From: Deferribacteres bacterium
GTDB lineage: Bacteria; Chrysiogenota; Deferribacteres; Deferribacterales; Geovibrionaceae
Assembly (NCBI GenBank): GCA_023395255.1
Contig: JAEWZN010000016.1
Span: 1-64,000 of the forward strand
DNA: 64,000 nucleotides
Reading direction: 5' to 3'
Positions within the stretch are counted from its first letter, which is position 1; each line of letters starts with the position of its first letter. The position numbers and the translations under genes are program-made. Shown here in pieces: positions 1-7,165 of the stretch. The notes under the pieces were generated by a model. That model worked only from the letters and a program-made list of their open reading frames with translations, did no database searches and was not told the DNA's origin.

Positions 1-180
1 TACTGACGCTCGCCCTGAGGTCTGTCACCCTGGGGTCTTCTGTCGCCGTACTGCGGTCTCTCACCCTGAGGTCTTCTATCGCCGTACTGAGGTCTGTCGC
101 CCCTGTCGTTGTTGTACTGACGCTCGCCCTGAGGTCTGTCGCCCTGGGGTCTTCTGTCGCCGTACTGAGGTCTGTCACTT
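1..180 (-). repeat. tandem repeats in the IF-2 linker coding sequence
   Basis: Bases 1-59 recur at 115-173 (offset 114 bases, 38 codons) with only a few substitutions, and shorter sub-repeats lie between them. Encoded units are RPQYGDRRPQG(D/E)RPQ-like, with QYNNDRG spacers. The array runs off the window edge. It is in frame, so length changes would alter only linker length. Confidence 0.85.
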
Positions 181-818
181 GAATCGGGTTTTGCTGCGGG
201 TTTTTCTCTCTCTTCATCCCGCGATGGCAATTCCTTTTCCTGCTGAAGCATTTTTTCTCTCTCACCTTGTTGACGGCCTTCAGTAGCAGGTTTAGCAGCC
301 TGAGCCGGGCCGGCAGATATGTTGTCCTGAGATTTTTCGGTCGGAGCGGAAGTTTTTTCAAAATTAACCGGGGCTTCCGCTTTTGCAGCCGAAACAGTCT
401 GTTCCTTCGCCGCTACAGGTGCTTCCGCAGGTTTGGAGACAAAAGTCTCCTGAACGTTTTCAGCGCGGACGGGTGTTTTCACTTCCGTTTCTTTAACGTA
501 CTGTTCCCTCTGTTCATCCACTTTGCGGATGTTTTTTTCAAGGGCGCGCTTGCGGTTAAGCAGTTCTTCACGGGATAATCTTTTAGGCTGCTGAGGTTCA
601 TCCTCATTGCCTTTTATTTTTACTTCTCTTGCACGGGGATGTTTTTTATGTCTTTCAAGGGCTTTTTGAAGCAGTTCCTGACGCCTGTTCAGTCTGGAAT
701 GTTTATCCTCTTTTGCGGATTCGTCGGAATCGCCTTCGGTCAAATCCAGTCCCGTATTCTCATGCTCGTCATTTCTATTCAATTTTTTCCCCTCGTCGTT
801 ATTTTTAAAATCTGACAT
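1..818 (-). CDS. infB: translation initiation factor IF-2, N-terminal part (3' end off window)
   Basis: The reading frame opens with ATG at 818 (MSDFKNNDEGKKLNRND...) and stays open to the window edge, so only about 272 N-terminal residues are seen. The GTPase core lies outside. The visible part is the charged, low-complexity N-terminal region usual in IF-2: Lys/Glu-rich stretches, then Ala/Pro/Glu-rich linker, then from about residue 214 Arg/Pro/Gln/Gly repeats (RPQYGDRRPQG type). Identification rests mainly on position: it follows rimP, nusA and ylxR in the conserved order with only 3 bases after the ylxR stop. IF-2 places initiator tRNA on the 30S subunit. No catalytic motif is visible here, so the call is contextual but the synteny is strong. 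Confidence 0.85.
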   Translation of the reverse strand, partial: MSDFKNNDEGKKLNRNDEHENTGLDLTEGDSDESAKEDKHSRLNRRQELLQKALERHKKHPRAREVKIKGNEDEPQQPKRLSREELLNRKRALEKNIRKVDEQREQYVKETEVKTPVRAENVQETFVSKPAEAPVAAKEQTVSAAKAEAPVNFEKTSAPTEKSQDNISAGPAQAAKPATEGRQQGEREKMLQQEKELPSRDEEREKPAAKPDSSDRPQYGDRRPQGDRPQGERQYNNDRGDRPQYGDRRPQGERPQYGDRRPQGDRPQGERQ

Positions 819-821
819 CAA

Positions 822-1511
822 TTACACCCCGTCAAGCCAACTCTTTATTACGCCCGCGTTTTTCAGCGGCACAGATACAGCTTCCGCAAGTTTTTCGTCC
901 GTAACCACAAAAGCGGCTCTCAAGGGAACATCCAGTTCCTCCGCCATTGTGAGCTTGGCCGGACATTTCATCACGGTTACGCCTTTTGCCTCTGCGAGGG
1001 CAAGTACTTTTTTAACAGTGTCCTCCGAAGCATCTTCAGGAATGAGCAGCAGTTTGGCCAGCGATGACTCAATCAGTTTTTCGCATTTAGAACTGCCGGC
1101 TGCCACAAGCCCCGCTCCCCTGCCTGATCTCAGCAGGGCAAAGAAATAGCCCGATGTAACGGAATATATTTCATTCAGAAGCTGTGTGTATTCCTTCCTG
1201 TTTATGTTTTCCTTAAAACCTTTGGCGAAAAGGTTTTTCTTCGCCGCCAGCTTAAGACATTCTCCGTCAAAGCAGAGGTAAACCCCGCGTCCGGGAAGTT
1301 TCCCTTTGCGGTCGTATATCGCCTTCCCTTCACCGTCCGTCACAAAACGGAGCAGCTCATTTCTGCCTGCTGTCTTTCCGCAGGAGATGCATGAGCGTTC
1401 ACGGAGCAGCTCATTTCTGCCTGCTGTCTTTCCGCAGGAGATGCATGAGCGTTCGGGGATTTCAGGCTTTTTAACGGTCTTCTTCTCCGTCTTCGCTTTC
1501 TTCTTCGTCAA
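822..1511 (-). CDS. YlxR-YlxQ fusion: RNA-binding YlxR (DUF448) domain plus L7Ae-like domain
   Basis: The N-terminal part matches the YlxR family (PERSCISCGK CxxC motif, GRGVYLCFDGECL). The C-terminal half (FFALLRSGRGAGLVAAGSSK, LLLIPEDASEDT) looks like an L7Ae/YlxQ fold. In many bacteria these are two separate genes between nusA and infB; here they are one polypeptide, probably a nucleoid- or ribosome-associated RNA-binding protein. The CxxC segment ERSCISCGKTAGRNELLR occurs twice in a row because of an exact 54-bp tandem duplication. No ATG is available: I chose TTG at 1511, overlapping nusA by 41 bases. TTG at 1553 is an alternative that would add 14 residues. The start is therefore uncertain, the family call is good. 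Confidence 0.82.
   Translation of the reverse strand: MTKKKAKTEKKTVKKPEIPERSCISCGKTAGRNELLRERSCISCGKTAGRNELLRFVTDGEGKAIYDRKGKLPGRGVYLCFDGECLKLAAKKNLFAKGFKENINRKEYTQLLNEIYSVTSGYFFALLRSGRGAGLVAAGSSKCEKLIESSLAKLLLIPEDASEDTVKKVLALAEAKGVTVMKCPAKLTMAEELDVPLRAAFVVTDEKLAEAVSVPLKNAGVIKSWLDGV
1347..1454 (-). repeat. exact 54-bp tandem duplication inside ylxR
   Basis: Bases 1347-1400 and 1401-1454 are identical. The unit is 18 codons long, keeps frame and duplicates the CxxC motif of the YlxR domain. Perfect identity points to a recent event, or to a collapse/expansion artefact of assembly. Confidence 0.95.
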
Positions 1512-2829
1512 GTTCTTCAAGCTCGCCTTCTTCAAAAACGCCTGCCTCTTCAAGTTTTGATGAGAGGTAATCTATGGCCTTGTTGATAAGCGCTACCCCT
1601 TCTTCTTCTGTCAGTTCAAGACTCTCCGTCAGTTCGTCCGGCGTGGCGTTGGAGAGTTTTTCTATATCGTCAATACCGGCTTCAAGGAGCTCAGAGATAA
1701 CTGAATCCTCAAGCCCTTCAAGGTTTTCAAGGTTGTAAAGCTCGTAGAAGTCCTTCATTTCCTGTTCCTGGGCAACGAGACGCTCTTTTCTTATCTCTGC
1801 GTATTCGCTCTCTTTCAGGACATCAATCCTCCAGTCGGTAAGTCTGGCGGCAAGCCTTACGTTCTGCCCCTTTTTACCGATTGCGAGTGAAAGCTGGTCA
1901 TCAGGAACAACAACCTCAATAGTTCCTTCATCCTCAAACACGTTTGTAAGCACCACTTCCGCGGGGGAAATAGCGTTGCACACAAAGCGCACAGGATCCG
2001 GAGACCATTCCACCACGTCTATCTTCTCGCCTCTGAGTTCATGGCTGATGGAGTTGATTCTCGAACCTTTAAGACCGATACAAGCGCCGACGGGGTCTAT
2101 ATTGCTGTTCTGGCTGTAAACAGCTACTTTCGCCCTGTCGCCTGGTTCTCTTGCAACGGATTTGACATCTATTATCCCTTCAAAAACTTCGGGGATTTCT
2201 GTTTCGAAAAGTTTTCTCATAAACTCAGGGTGAGTTCTGGAAAGCACAAGCTGCGGCCAGCCTTTGTGCGTTTTAATATCAAGCAGAAGAGCGCGCACAT
2301 AGTCGCCTCTGTTGAAATAGTCGCCTGCCATCATCTCCCTGCGGGGAAGAATAGCCTCGGTTTTGCCTATGCTCACCGTAAGCAGGTCTCTGTCGGCTTT
2401 GAGGAGGGTTCCGTTTACTATGTCGCCTTTTTTGTTATTGAACTGATCGAAAACGACCTGACGCTCTGCATCGCGGAGCTTTTCAAAAAGCTTCTGCTTC
2501 GCAACAAGCGCTGCCTGCCTGCCGAGGTCATCCAGAGTCACGGAAACCATAAGCACATCGCCAAGCTGGGGGTTTTCTTTATATTTTGCGGCTTCGTCCA
2601 TATCTATTTCAAACCATTTGTTGGTTACGTCCTCGCTGACTTCTTTCGGAACAAGTATCTCTATATGTCCTCTGTCAAGATCCACAACCACTTCCGGTTC
2701 AAGGTATTTTCCTATTTTTCTGCCAACAGCCGCAACTATCGCCTCTTTCAGAGCATCAGCGAGAATTTCCCTTGAAACCCCTTTTTCACGACCCAGTTCA
2801 TCGGCAACCTTAGCAAGTTCCCTTATCAT
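1471..2829 (-). CDS. nusA: transcription termination/antitermination factor NusA
   Basis: A 452-residue NusA. The N-terminal RNA-polymerase-binding domain (MIRELAKVADELGREKGVS) is followed by an S1 domain (about 130-200) and two KH domains. KH motifs are visible: GACIGLKGSRINSISHELRGE and SLAIGKKGQNVRLAARLTDW. The tail ends in a helix-hairpin-helix-like acidic segment (ELLEAGIDDIEKLSNATPDE) and a strongly acidic terminus. NusA binds RNA polymerase and nascent RNA to modulate pausing, termination and antitermination. A strong Shine-Dalgarno (AGGAGGAGC) precedes ATG 2829. It sits 8 bases after rimP and its end overlaps ylxR, so the four genes form the classical rimP-nusA-ylxR-infB operon. Confidence 0.97.
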   Translation of the reverse strand: MIRELAKVADELGREKGVSREILADALKEAIVAAVGRKIGKYLEPEVVVDLDRGHIEILVPKEVSEDVTNKWFEIDMDEAAKYKENPQLGDVLMVSVTLDDLGRQAALVAKQKLFEKLRDAERQVVFDQFNNKKGDIVNGTLLKADRDLLTVSIGKTEAILPRREMMAGDYFNRGDYVRALLLDIKTHKGWPQLVLSRTHPEFMRKLFETEIPEVFEGIIDVKSVAREPGDRAKVAVYSQNSNIDPVGACIGLKGSRINSISHELRGEKIDVVEWSPDPVRFVCNAISPAEVVLTNVFEDEGTIEVVVPDDQLSLAIGKKGQNVRLAARLTDWRIDVLKESEYAEIRKERLVAQEQEMKDFYELYNLENLEGLEDSVISELLEAGIDDIEKLSNATPDELTESLELTEEEGVALINKAIDYLSSKLEEAGVFEEGELEELDEEESEDGEEDR

Positions 2830-2837
2830 TGCTCCTC

Positions 2838-3323
2838 CTAAAAATCGAGCTGTAAAACCGCTTTCGCGATATTGTCCAGCTTTATGCAGAATTCTTTATT
2901 TTCTTTTTCAACGAACAGCTTAACAACGCCGTTCTCTACACCGGTAATGGTTCCGGTGTAGCTTTTACGCCCCGTATCATCCTTTTCTTTGGCTGTGACT
3001 TTGCAGATTTTTCCGGAGAACTTGAGAAAGTCCTTCTCGCTGCGGAGCGGCCTTTCAAGTCCGGGAGTGGATACCTCAAGGCTGTAGCCGTCATAGGGGA
3101 TAAAATCCGCTTCGTCCAGCCATTTTGAAATGCGTCTGCTTATTTCAGCACACTCGTCAAGTCCGGGCAGACAGTCCTCCCTGTCGATGATAATACGAAG
3201 GGTTCTGCCTGTTTTTTCCCGCCTGAAAGTTACATCAAAAATATCCACGCCTATCTCTTTAACGATAGGCACAAGCGCGTTTCTGACTTTGGACGAAATA
3301 TCTTTCTCTATAAAATTACCCAT
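2838..3323 (-). CDS. rimP: ribosome maturation factor RimP
   Basis: 161 residues, the usual RimP length. Family features include VPIVKEIGVDIFDVTFRREKT near the start, the central SRRISKWLDEADFIP...YSLEVSTPGLERPL signature (residues about 62-95) and a C-terminal SH3-like domain. RimP binds the 30S subunit and assists late small-subunit assembly. It is the first gene of the nusA-infB operon. The ATG at 3323 has only a weak Shine-Dalgarno, and a terminator-like hairpin with a T-run ends 20 bases upstream, so expression may depend on read-through or on a promoter very close to the hairpin. Confidence 0.95.
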   Translation of the reverse strand: MGNFIEKDISSKVRNALVPIVKEIGVDIFDVTFRREKTGRTLRIIIDREDCLPGLDECAEISRRISKWLDEADFIPYDGYSLEVSTPGLERPLRSEKDFLKFSGKICKVTAKEKDDTGRKSYTGTITGVENGVVKLFVEKENKEFCIKLDNIAKAVLQLDF

Positions 3324-3335
3324 ATAAACAGCTAC

Positions 3336-3362
3336 AAAAAAATTGGTGGGATAACTCCCACC
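3336..3362 (-). terminator. terminator-like hairpin and T-run just upstream of rimP
   Basis: On the minus strand a 7-bp perfect stem (GGTGGGA/TCCCACC, 3345-3362, 4-base loop) is followed by AA then seven T (3336-3342). That is the form of a rho-independent terminator. It lies between the PHP gene (3439-4482) and the rimP start (3323). It could end the PHP transcript or act as an attenuator in the rimP-nusA leader. Confidence 0.65.
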
Positions 3363-3438
3363 GCTAATTTAACTACCACAATTTAAATTTCAATGCAAGA
3401 TATTTTGAATCTGCGCGGGTTGCGGATATGAATTGAGT

Positions 3439-4482
3439 TTATATGCTGTAAACAGTGCAGTTTTTTTCTGACAGTTTTTCGAGAAGCCGCGCAGGAACCG
3501 AAGCATCCTCACAGCCGTGTCCGCCCAGATGTATTCCGGGCTTGATCCTTTCACCGTGAAAGTCGCTTCCTGCTGTTGCAATAAGGTTTTTTTCTTTCGC
3601 AAACCGGAGATACTCCGCTCTTTGCTGAGCATTATGATATGTGGAATATACCTCAATCCCTTCCACTCCGTCTATGAAAAGCTCCCTGATTTTGCCTTGC
3701 GGGTAAAGCCCCGGATGCGCCACTGCGAGTACAGATTTATCTGAAAGCACGGCAACACATTCTCGGTAATCAAGCAAACTCACATCAACATAGGCTCTGC
3801 CGCCTTTAAAAAAGTAGTCGAAATAGAAATTTGTATAAGGCGAGCCTGATTTAGCACCGCTGAGATAAGGCTCAAGCTCAGGAAGATTTTCCTCATGCTC
3901 CGCCAGCACCCGCAGAAATGTCACGCCCGAAGGGGTTTTCCCTGCGGCGGCTTCAATAACCCTGTCAAAATCCACCTTCATCCCTATGCTCCTGAGCTTA
4001 TCTGTGCGCAGCCTTGCCTGATTCAGCCTGTTTGCGGCAAATTCATCCAGAAGCGCTGCCAAATCACCATCATCAGGATCTATGCCGTAAGGAATAAGGT
4101 GTATTTCCGTATCATCGTGATAAGTCGAAAGCTCCACAGCGGGGATAAACAGAACGCTTCCGTCACCGTCCCTGAAAGAAAGCATCTCGCGCACGGAGGA
4201 AACAGTATTGTGATCGGTTATGGAAAAAAGAGAGTAATCACGGGAACGCAGAACGGTGTATATATCCAAAGGAGACAATACACCGTCCGAACTGTGACTG
4301 GTGTGTATATGCAGGTCGAATTGATGAATAGTTCGCAGATCGGGACATCCTGTCCGGCTGCTCACACGCTCGCGCCGCTTGGAAAGCGGCTTCGCTTCGC
4401 ACGGCGCAACCCCTTCCATGGGGTTGTGGGACTCATGCATATGGATAGTTCGCAGATCGGGACATCCTTTACCGCTTCGCAT
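3439..4482 (-). CDS. PHP-domain metal-dependent phosphoesterase, carrying an in-frame repeat insertion near its N terminus
   Basis: 347 residues. The PHP domain begins at FDLHIHTSHSSDGVLSP and continues with FSITDHNTV and AGSDFHGE, the metal-binding His/Asp motifs of the PHP family, which includes 3',5'-nucleotide phosphodiesterases and histidinol-phosphatase relatives. Substrate is not predictable. The start at ATG 4482 has a good Shine-Dalgarno (AAGGAGA, 4491-4497). Residues GCPDLRTIH occur twice because a 24-bp sequence is duplicated (4328-4351, 4445-4468) around a structured repeat. Removing one 117-bp unit gives MRSGKGCPDLRTIHQFDLHIH..., a normal short N terminus. The insertion adds 39 codons without breaking the frame. 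Downstream is the terminator-like hairpin before rimP. Confidence 0.85.
   Translation of the reverse strand: MRSGKGCPDLRTIHMHESHNPMEGVAPCEAKPLSKRRERVSSRTGCPDLRTIHQFDLHIHTSHSSDGVLSPLDIYTVLRSRDYSLFSITDHNTVSSVREMLSFRDGDGSVLFIPAVELSTYHDDTEIHLIPYGIDPDDGDLAALLDEFAANRLNQARLRTDKLRSIGMKVDFDRVIEAAAGKTPSGVTFLRVLAEHEENLPELEPYLSGAKSGSPYTNFYFDYFFKGGRAYVDVSLLDYRECVAVLSDKSVLAVAHPGLYPQGKIRELFIDGVEGIEVYSTYHNAQQRAEYLRFAKEKNLIATAGSDFHGERIKPGIHLGGHGCEDASVPARLLEKLSEKNCTVYSI
4328..4468 (+). repeat. structured TCC-loop repeat, copy 1, with 24-bp flanking direct duplication
   Basis: Direct repeats 4328-4351 and 4445-4468 are identical (24 bp). Between and partly within them lie three hairpins: GGACA-TCC-TGTCC (4343-4355); GCCGCTT-GGA-AAGCGGC (4374-4390); and CAACCCC-TTCCAT-GGGGTTG (4407-4426). 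The fixed cores CACACGCTCGC (4363-4373) and TTCGCTTCGCACGGCG (4391-4406) flank the middle hairpin. The copy lies wholly inside the PHP coding sequence. Confidence 0.85.
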
Positions 4483-4501
4483 GCAAGTAAGTCTCCTTAA
4501 A

Positions 4502-4575
4502 CGTCATTCTGAACCCGAAGGGTGAAGAATCTTAAAAACTAAACAAGTAGGCGGCTTGAGGATTCTTCGTTAAAG
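4502..4575. repeat. MITE-like palindromic repeat, CATTCTGA...GAAGAATCT type
   Basis: The segment begins CGTCATTCTGAACCCGAAGG and holds an inverted pair GAAGAATCTT / GGATTCTTC separated by about 30 bases. A related left end is found at 22230-22261 and a right-half-like piece at 22098-22125. It occupies the gene-free stretch between the PHP gene and iorB. Confidence 0.6.
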
Positions 4576-4594
4576 AAGAGAAAATCTTCCCCAG

Positions 4595-4615
4595 CCCTCC
4601 TTTGCAAAAGGAGGG
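4595..4615. repeat. 9-bp-stem hairpin in the PHP-iorB intergenic region
   Basis: CCCTCCTTT-GCA-AAAGGAGGG forms a perfect 9-bp stem with a 3-base loop. No T-run follows on either strand, so I annotate it as a palindromic repeat and not a terminator. It lies next to the MITE-like elements in the 4483-4850 gene-free region. Confidence 0.6.
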
Positions 4616-4660
4616 AGTTTGCCTTTACCGACAATAACATCCCTCTTGACAAGCCAAGTT

Positions 4661-4743
4661 CGTCACTGCGAGGAAGCTGAGGCGACGAAGCAGTCTCTAA
4701 ATATACTGAGAGATTGCTTCACCTTTACAAGGTTCGCAATGAC
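4661..4743. repeat. MITE-like repeat, CACTGCGAG...CGCAATGAC, copy 1
   Basis: Starts CGTCACTGCGAGGAAGC and ends GGTTCGCAATGAC, with imperfect terminal inverted ends and an internal inverted pair CAGTCTCT / AGAGATTG. A near-identical copy lies at 4769-4850. It carries no protein-coding gene. The type resembles the interspersed CATTGCGA repeats seen in many bacterial genomes. Confidence 0.8.
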
Positions 4744-4768
4744 ATATTCCTGTGATACGACTGAAAAC

Positions 4769-4850
4769 CGTCACTGCGAGGAGCCGAGGCGACGAAGCAG
4801 TCTCTAAATATACTGAGAGATTGCTTCACCTTTCCAAGGTTCGCAATGAC
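4769..4850. repeat. MITE-like repeat, CACTGCGAG...CGCAATGAC, copy 2
   Basis: Nearly identical to 4661-4743 in the same orientation. It abuts the iorB stop codon (4851-4853), so it would be transcribed as the iorB 3' end and could fold there. Confidence 0.8.
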
Positions 4851-5423
4851 TTAAAACTGATAACCCGCGTTAAACGCTGCAAGGTTCATGTCAACTGTTT
4901 TGGGCGGAACCTTTTTGGAGATCACGGTGCGCCAGAGATCCGCATCAAAGGGAAGCAGGGCTGCAAGCTTGCCCAGCATAACCATTCCCGCAACTTTTGA
5001 ATTGCCAATGGCTGTTGCGGTTTTCATGGCATCTATCTCAAAAACCTCTTTAAAAGCTTTTTTAGTCTCCTCGGTCTGCCCGGCAGGGTAAGTTTCCTGA
5101 CCGCCCGCAACAGAAGGGGGATAAATGCGGTATTTGTTTACCACCAGCGATGTGTTTTTCCCCGCATATTCAGGATAACGCAGAAACTCCATGTTCTCGA
5201 AAGAGATAACAATATCTGCCTCACCCACCGGGATAACGGGCGAAAGCACCTTAGCCCCGATGCGCACATGTGAAACCACGCTGCCGCCTCTCTGCGCCAT
5301 GCCGTGGATTTCGCTTTTTTTAACATCCGCGTCACCCGCAAGGGCAACATCGCAGACTATATCGCTTGAGAGAACAGTTCCCTGTCCCCCCACACCTATC
5401 ATTAATATATTAATATCTTTCAT
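4851..5423 (-). CDS. iorB: indolepyruvate:ferredoxin oxidoreductase, beta (gamma-type) subunit
   Basis: 190 residues beginning MKDINILMIGVGGQGTVLSS, the glycine-rich start typical of the IorB/POR-gamma family. It also has SEIHGMAQRGGSVVSHVRIG, which is characteristic. With IorA it oxidatively decarboxylates aryl-2-oxoacids such as indolepyruvate and phenylpyruvate to acyl-CoA, passing electrons to ferredoxin in the cytoplasm. It lies 2 bases downstream of iorA, so the two are one transcription unit. The 3' end abuts a MITE-like repeat. Confidence 0.93.
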   Translation of the reverse strand: MKDINILMIGVGGQGTVLSSDIVCDVALAGDADVKKSEIHGMAQRGGSVVSHVRIGAKVLSPVIPVGEADIVISFENMEFLRYPEYAGKNTSLVVNKYRIYPPSVAGGQETYPAGQTEETKKAFKEVFEIDAMKTATAIGNSKVAGMVMLGKLAALLPFDADLWRTVISKKVPPKTVDMNLAAFNAGYQF

Positions 5424-5425
5424 AA

Positions 5426-7165
5426 TTACCCCCTTTGATGAATAGCGTTAAACCTGCATACCTTAACGCAGAGTTCGCAGCCTGTGCAGAGGGTTTCATC
5501 TATGAACGCCCTTTTCTCTTCCTTGTTCCAGAGGATAGCGGGACAGCCGAGTCTTGTGCAGATTGTGCAGCCGGAGCAGTTGTTCACATCCACATAGAAA
5601 GGAGGCTTGATCACGCTTCTGTCTGCGAAAATGCAGGGTTTATCAGTCACGATAACGCTGAGTTCCTCTTTTGCGGTTTCCTCTTTCAGAACCTTTATGC
5701 ATTCATCAGGGTCAAAAGGGTTCACTGTTCTTATATTCTTCACTCCCATAGCCTCAAGAAGCTTGGGGAAGTTTATCTTCTGGGTAGGTGCGCCTTTGAT
5801 GGTGCAGCCTGTTCCGGGGTTAGGCTGGTGACCTGTCATTCCGGTGATGCTGTTGTCCAGAATGATAACCGTGGATGTTCCGGCGTTGTAAACAGAGTTC
5901 AGAAGACCGTTTATACCCGTGTGAAAGAAGGTTGAATCACCAATAACCGCAACGGATTTTCTCGCCAGTGCGCCGTCTGTGGCTTTGTCCATTCCGTGCG
6001 CCATAGGGATGCTCGCCCCCATGCACACTGTGGAGTTAATGGCGCTAAGAGGCGGCAAAAGACCAAGGGTGTAGCAGCCTATATCACCCGCGGCGAAAAG
6101 CTTAAGCTTAGCTATGGCATAAAACATGCCCCTGTGCGAACAGCCCGGACACATATTGGGCGGGCGCGCCGGAAGCTGTTTGGGATCAAAAGCAGGTTCC
6201 TTGACGCTTTTTCCGAAAAGCTTTCTCACCTCATCCACGGAGAGCTCACCGCAGACGCTTCTGTTCAGAGGCTCAACCTCTATTCCCGCCGCTTTAAGCT
6301 CGTTCTCTATGAATCTGTCAAGCTCTTCAACAACATAAAGCTTTTTAACCTTTTCAGCGAAGCGCTTTATCTTCTCAAAGCATATCGGATAAACCATCTC
6401 AAGTTTAAGGATCGATGCTTCGGGCATGGCTTCCTTGACATAATGATATGTCACTCCGGCGCAGATTATACCTATCTCCTCACTGCGGAACTCCACAGGG
6501 TTAATAGTGAGCCTTCCGGTGTCTGCACAGTCAGAGAGCTTATCAAGTCTGTTTTCAACAATCTTGTGGCGAACTCTGGCATTGGCGGGAACCATAACCC
6601 ATTTTTTTATATCATTTTCCGGTTCAAATATCGGAGGGGTGTTTCTGGCTTTGAGAGCAACAACCGATTTACTGTGGGAAATCCTTGTACATGAACGCAC
6701 AAGAACGGGAGTACAGTATTTCTCGGACATTTCAAGGGCGATGCCGATGAAGTCCTTGGCTTCCTGACTGTCTGCGGGTTCAAGCATGGGAACCTTCGCC
6801 AGACGTGCATAGTGCCTGCTGTCCTGCTCGTTCTGGGAGCTGAACATATTGGGATCATCCGCAACCACGATAACCAGACCGCCGTTTACGCCGGTATAGG
6901 AGACAGTCATCAGCGGATCGGCCGCAACATTAAGCCCCACATGCTTCATACAGGTCATGGCGCGTCTTCCCGCGAGGGATGCGCCTATAACCGTTTCAAG
7001 GGCAACCTTCTCATTAGTTGCCCATTCGCTGTATATTTCATCATACTGAGCCACATGCTCGGTAATCTCGGTACTGGGCGTTCCGGGGTAGGAGCTCACA
7101 ACCTTCACCCCGTATTCATACGCTCCTCTGGCAAACGCCTCGTTTCCGCTTAAAACTTCCTTCAT
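5426..7165 (-). CDS. iorA: indolepyruvate:ferredoxin oxidoreductase, alpha subunit
   Basis: 579 residues. The N-terminal pyrimidine-binding domain begins with GNEAFARGAYEYGVKVVSSY and PGTPSTEITEH. The middle carries the TPP-binding domain (GDSTFFHTGINGLLNSVYNA, DNSITGMTGHQPNPGTG). The C terminus is a two-cluster ferredoxin domain with CSGCTICTRLGCPAI and CTGCELCVKVCRFNAI, two [4Fe-4S] motifs. It uses thiamine diphosphate, CoA and ferredoxin. Such enzymes are oxygen-sensitive and common in anaerobes that use aromatic amino acids. Start ATG 7165 directly follows the stop of the upstream membrane-protein gene (7166). Confidence 0.95.
   Translation of the reverse strand: MKEVLSGNEAFARGAYEYGVKVVSSYPGTPSTEITEHVAQYDEIYSEWATNEKVALETVIGASLAGRRAMTCMKHVGLNVAADPLMTVSYTGVNGGLVIVVADDPNMFSSQNEQDSRHYARLAKVPMLEPADSQEAKDFIGIALEMSEKYCTPVLVRSCTRISHSKSVVALKARNTPPIFEPENDIKKWVMVPANARVRHKIVENRLDKLSDCADTGRLTINPVEFRSEEIGIICAGVTYHYVKEAMPEASILKLEMVYPICFEKIKRFAEKVKKLYVVEELDRFIENELKAAGIEVEPLNRSVCGELSVDEVRKLFGKSVKEPAFDPKQLPARPPNMCPGCSHRGMFYAIAKLKLFAAGDIGCYTLGLLPPLSAINSTVCMGASIPMAHGMDKATDGALARKSVAVIGDSTFFHTGINGLLNSVYNAGTSTVIILDNSITGMTGHQPNPGTGCTIKGAPTQKINFPKLLEAMGVKNIRTVNPFDPDECIKVLKEETAKEELSVIVTDKPCIFADRSVIKPPFYVDVNNCSGCTICTRLGCPAILWNKEEKRAFIDETLCTGCELCVKVCRFNAIHQRG

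Noticed and set aside
2041..2775. A 244-codon plus-strand open frame opposite nusA
   Set aside because: It is the complement of a well-supported gene; its sequence shows no family and no Shine-Dalgarno. Similar long antisense frames opposite pdxJ (42307-43161), ftsH (47781-48836) and carA/mltG (60989-61888) were rejected for the same reason.
3895..4500. A 201-codon plus-strand frame over the PHP gene
   Set aside because: It reads antisense to the PHP domain and through the structured repeat; its peptides derive from repeat sequence.
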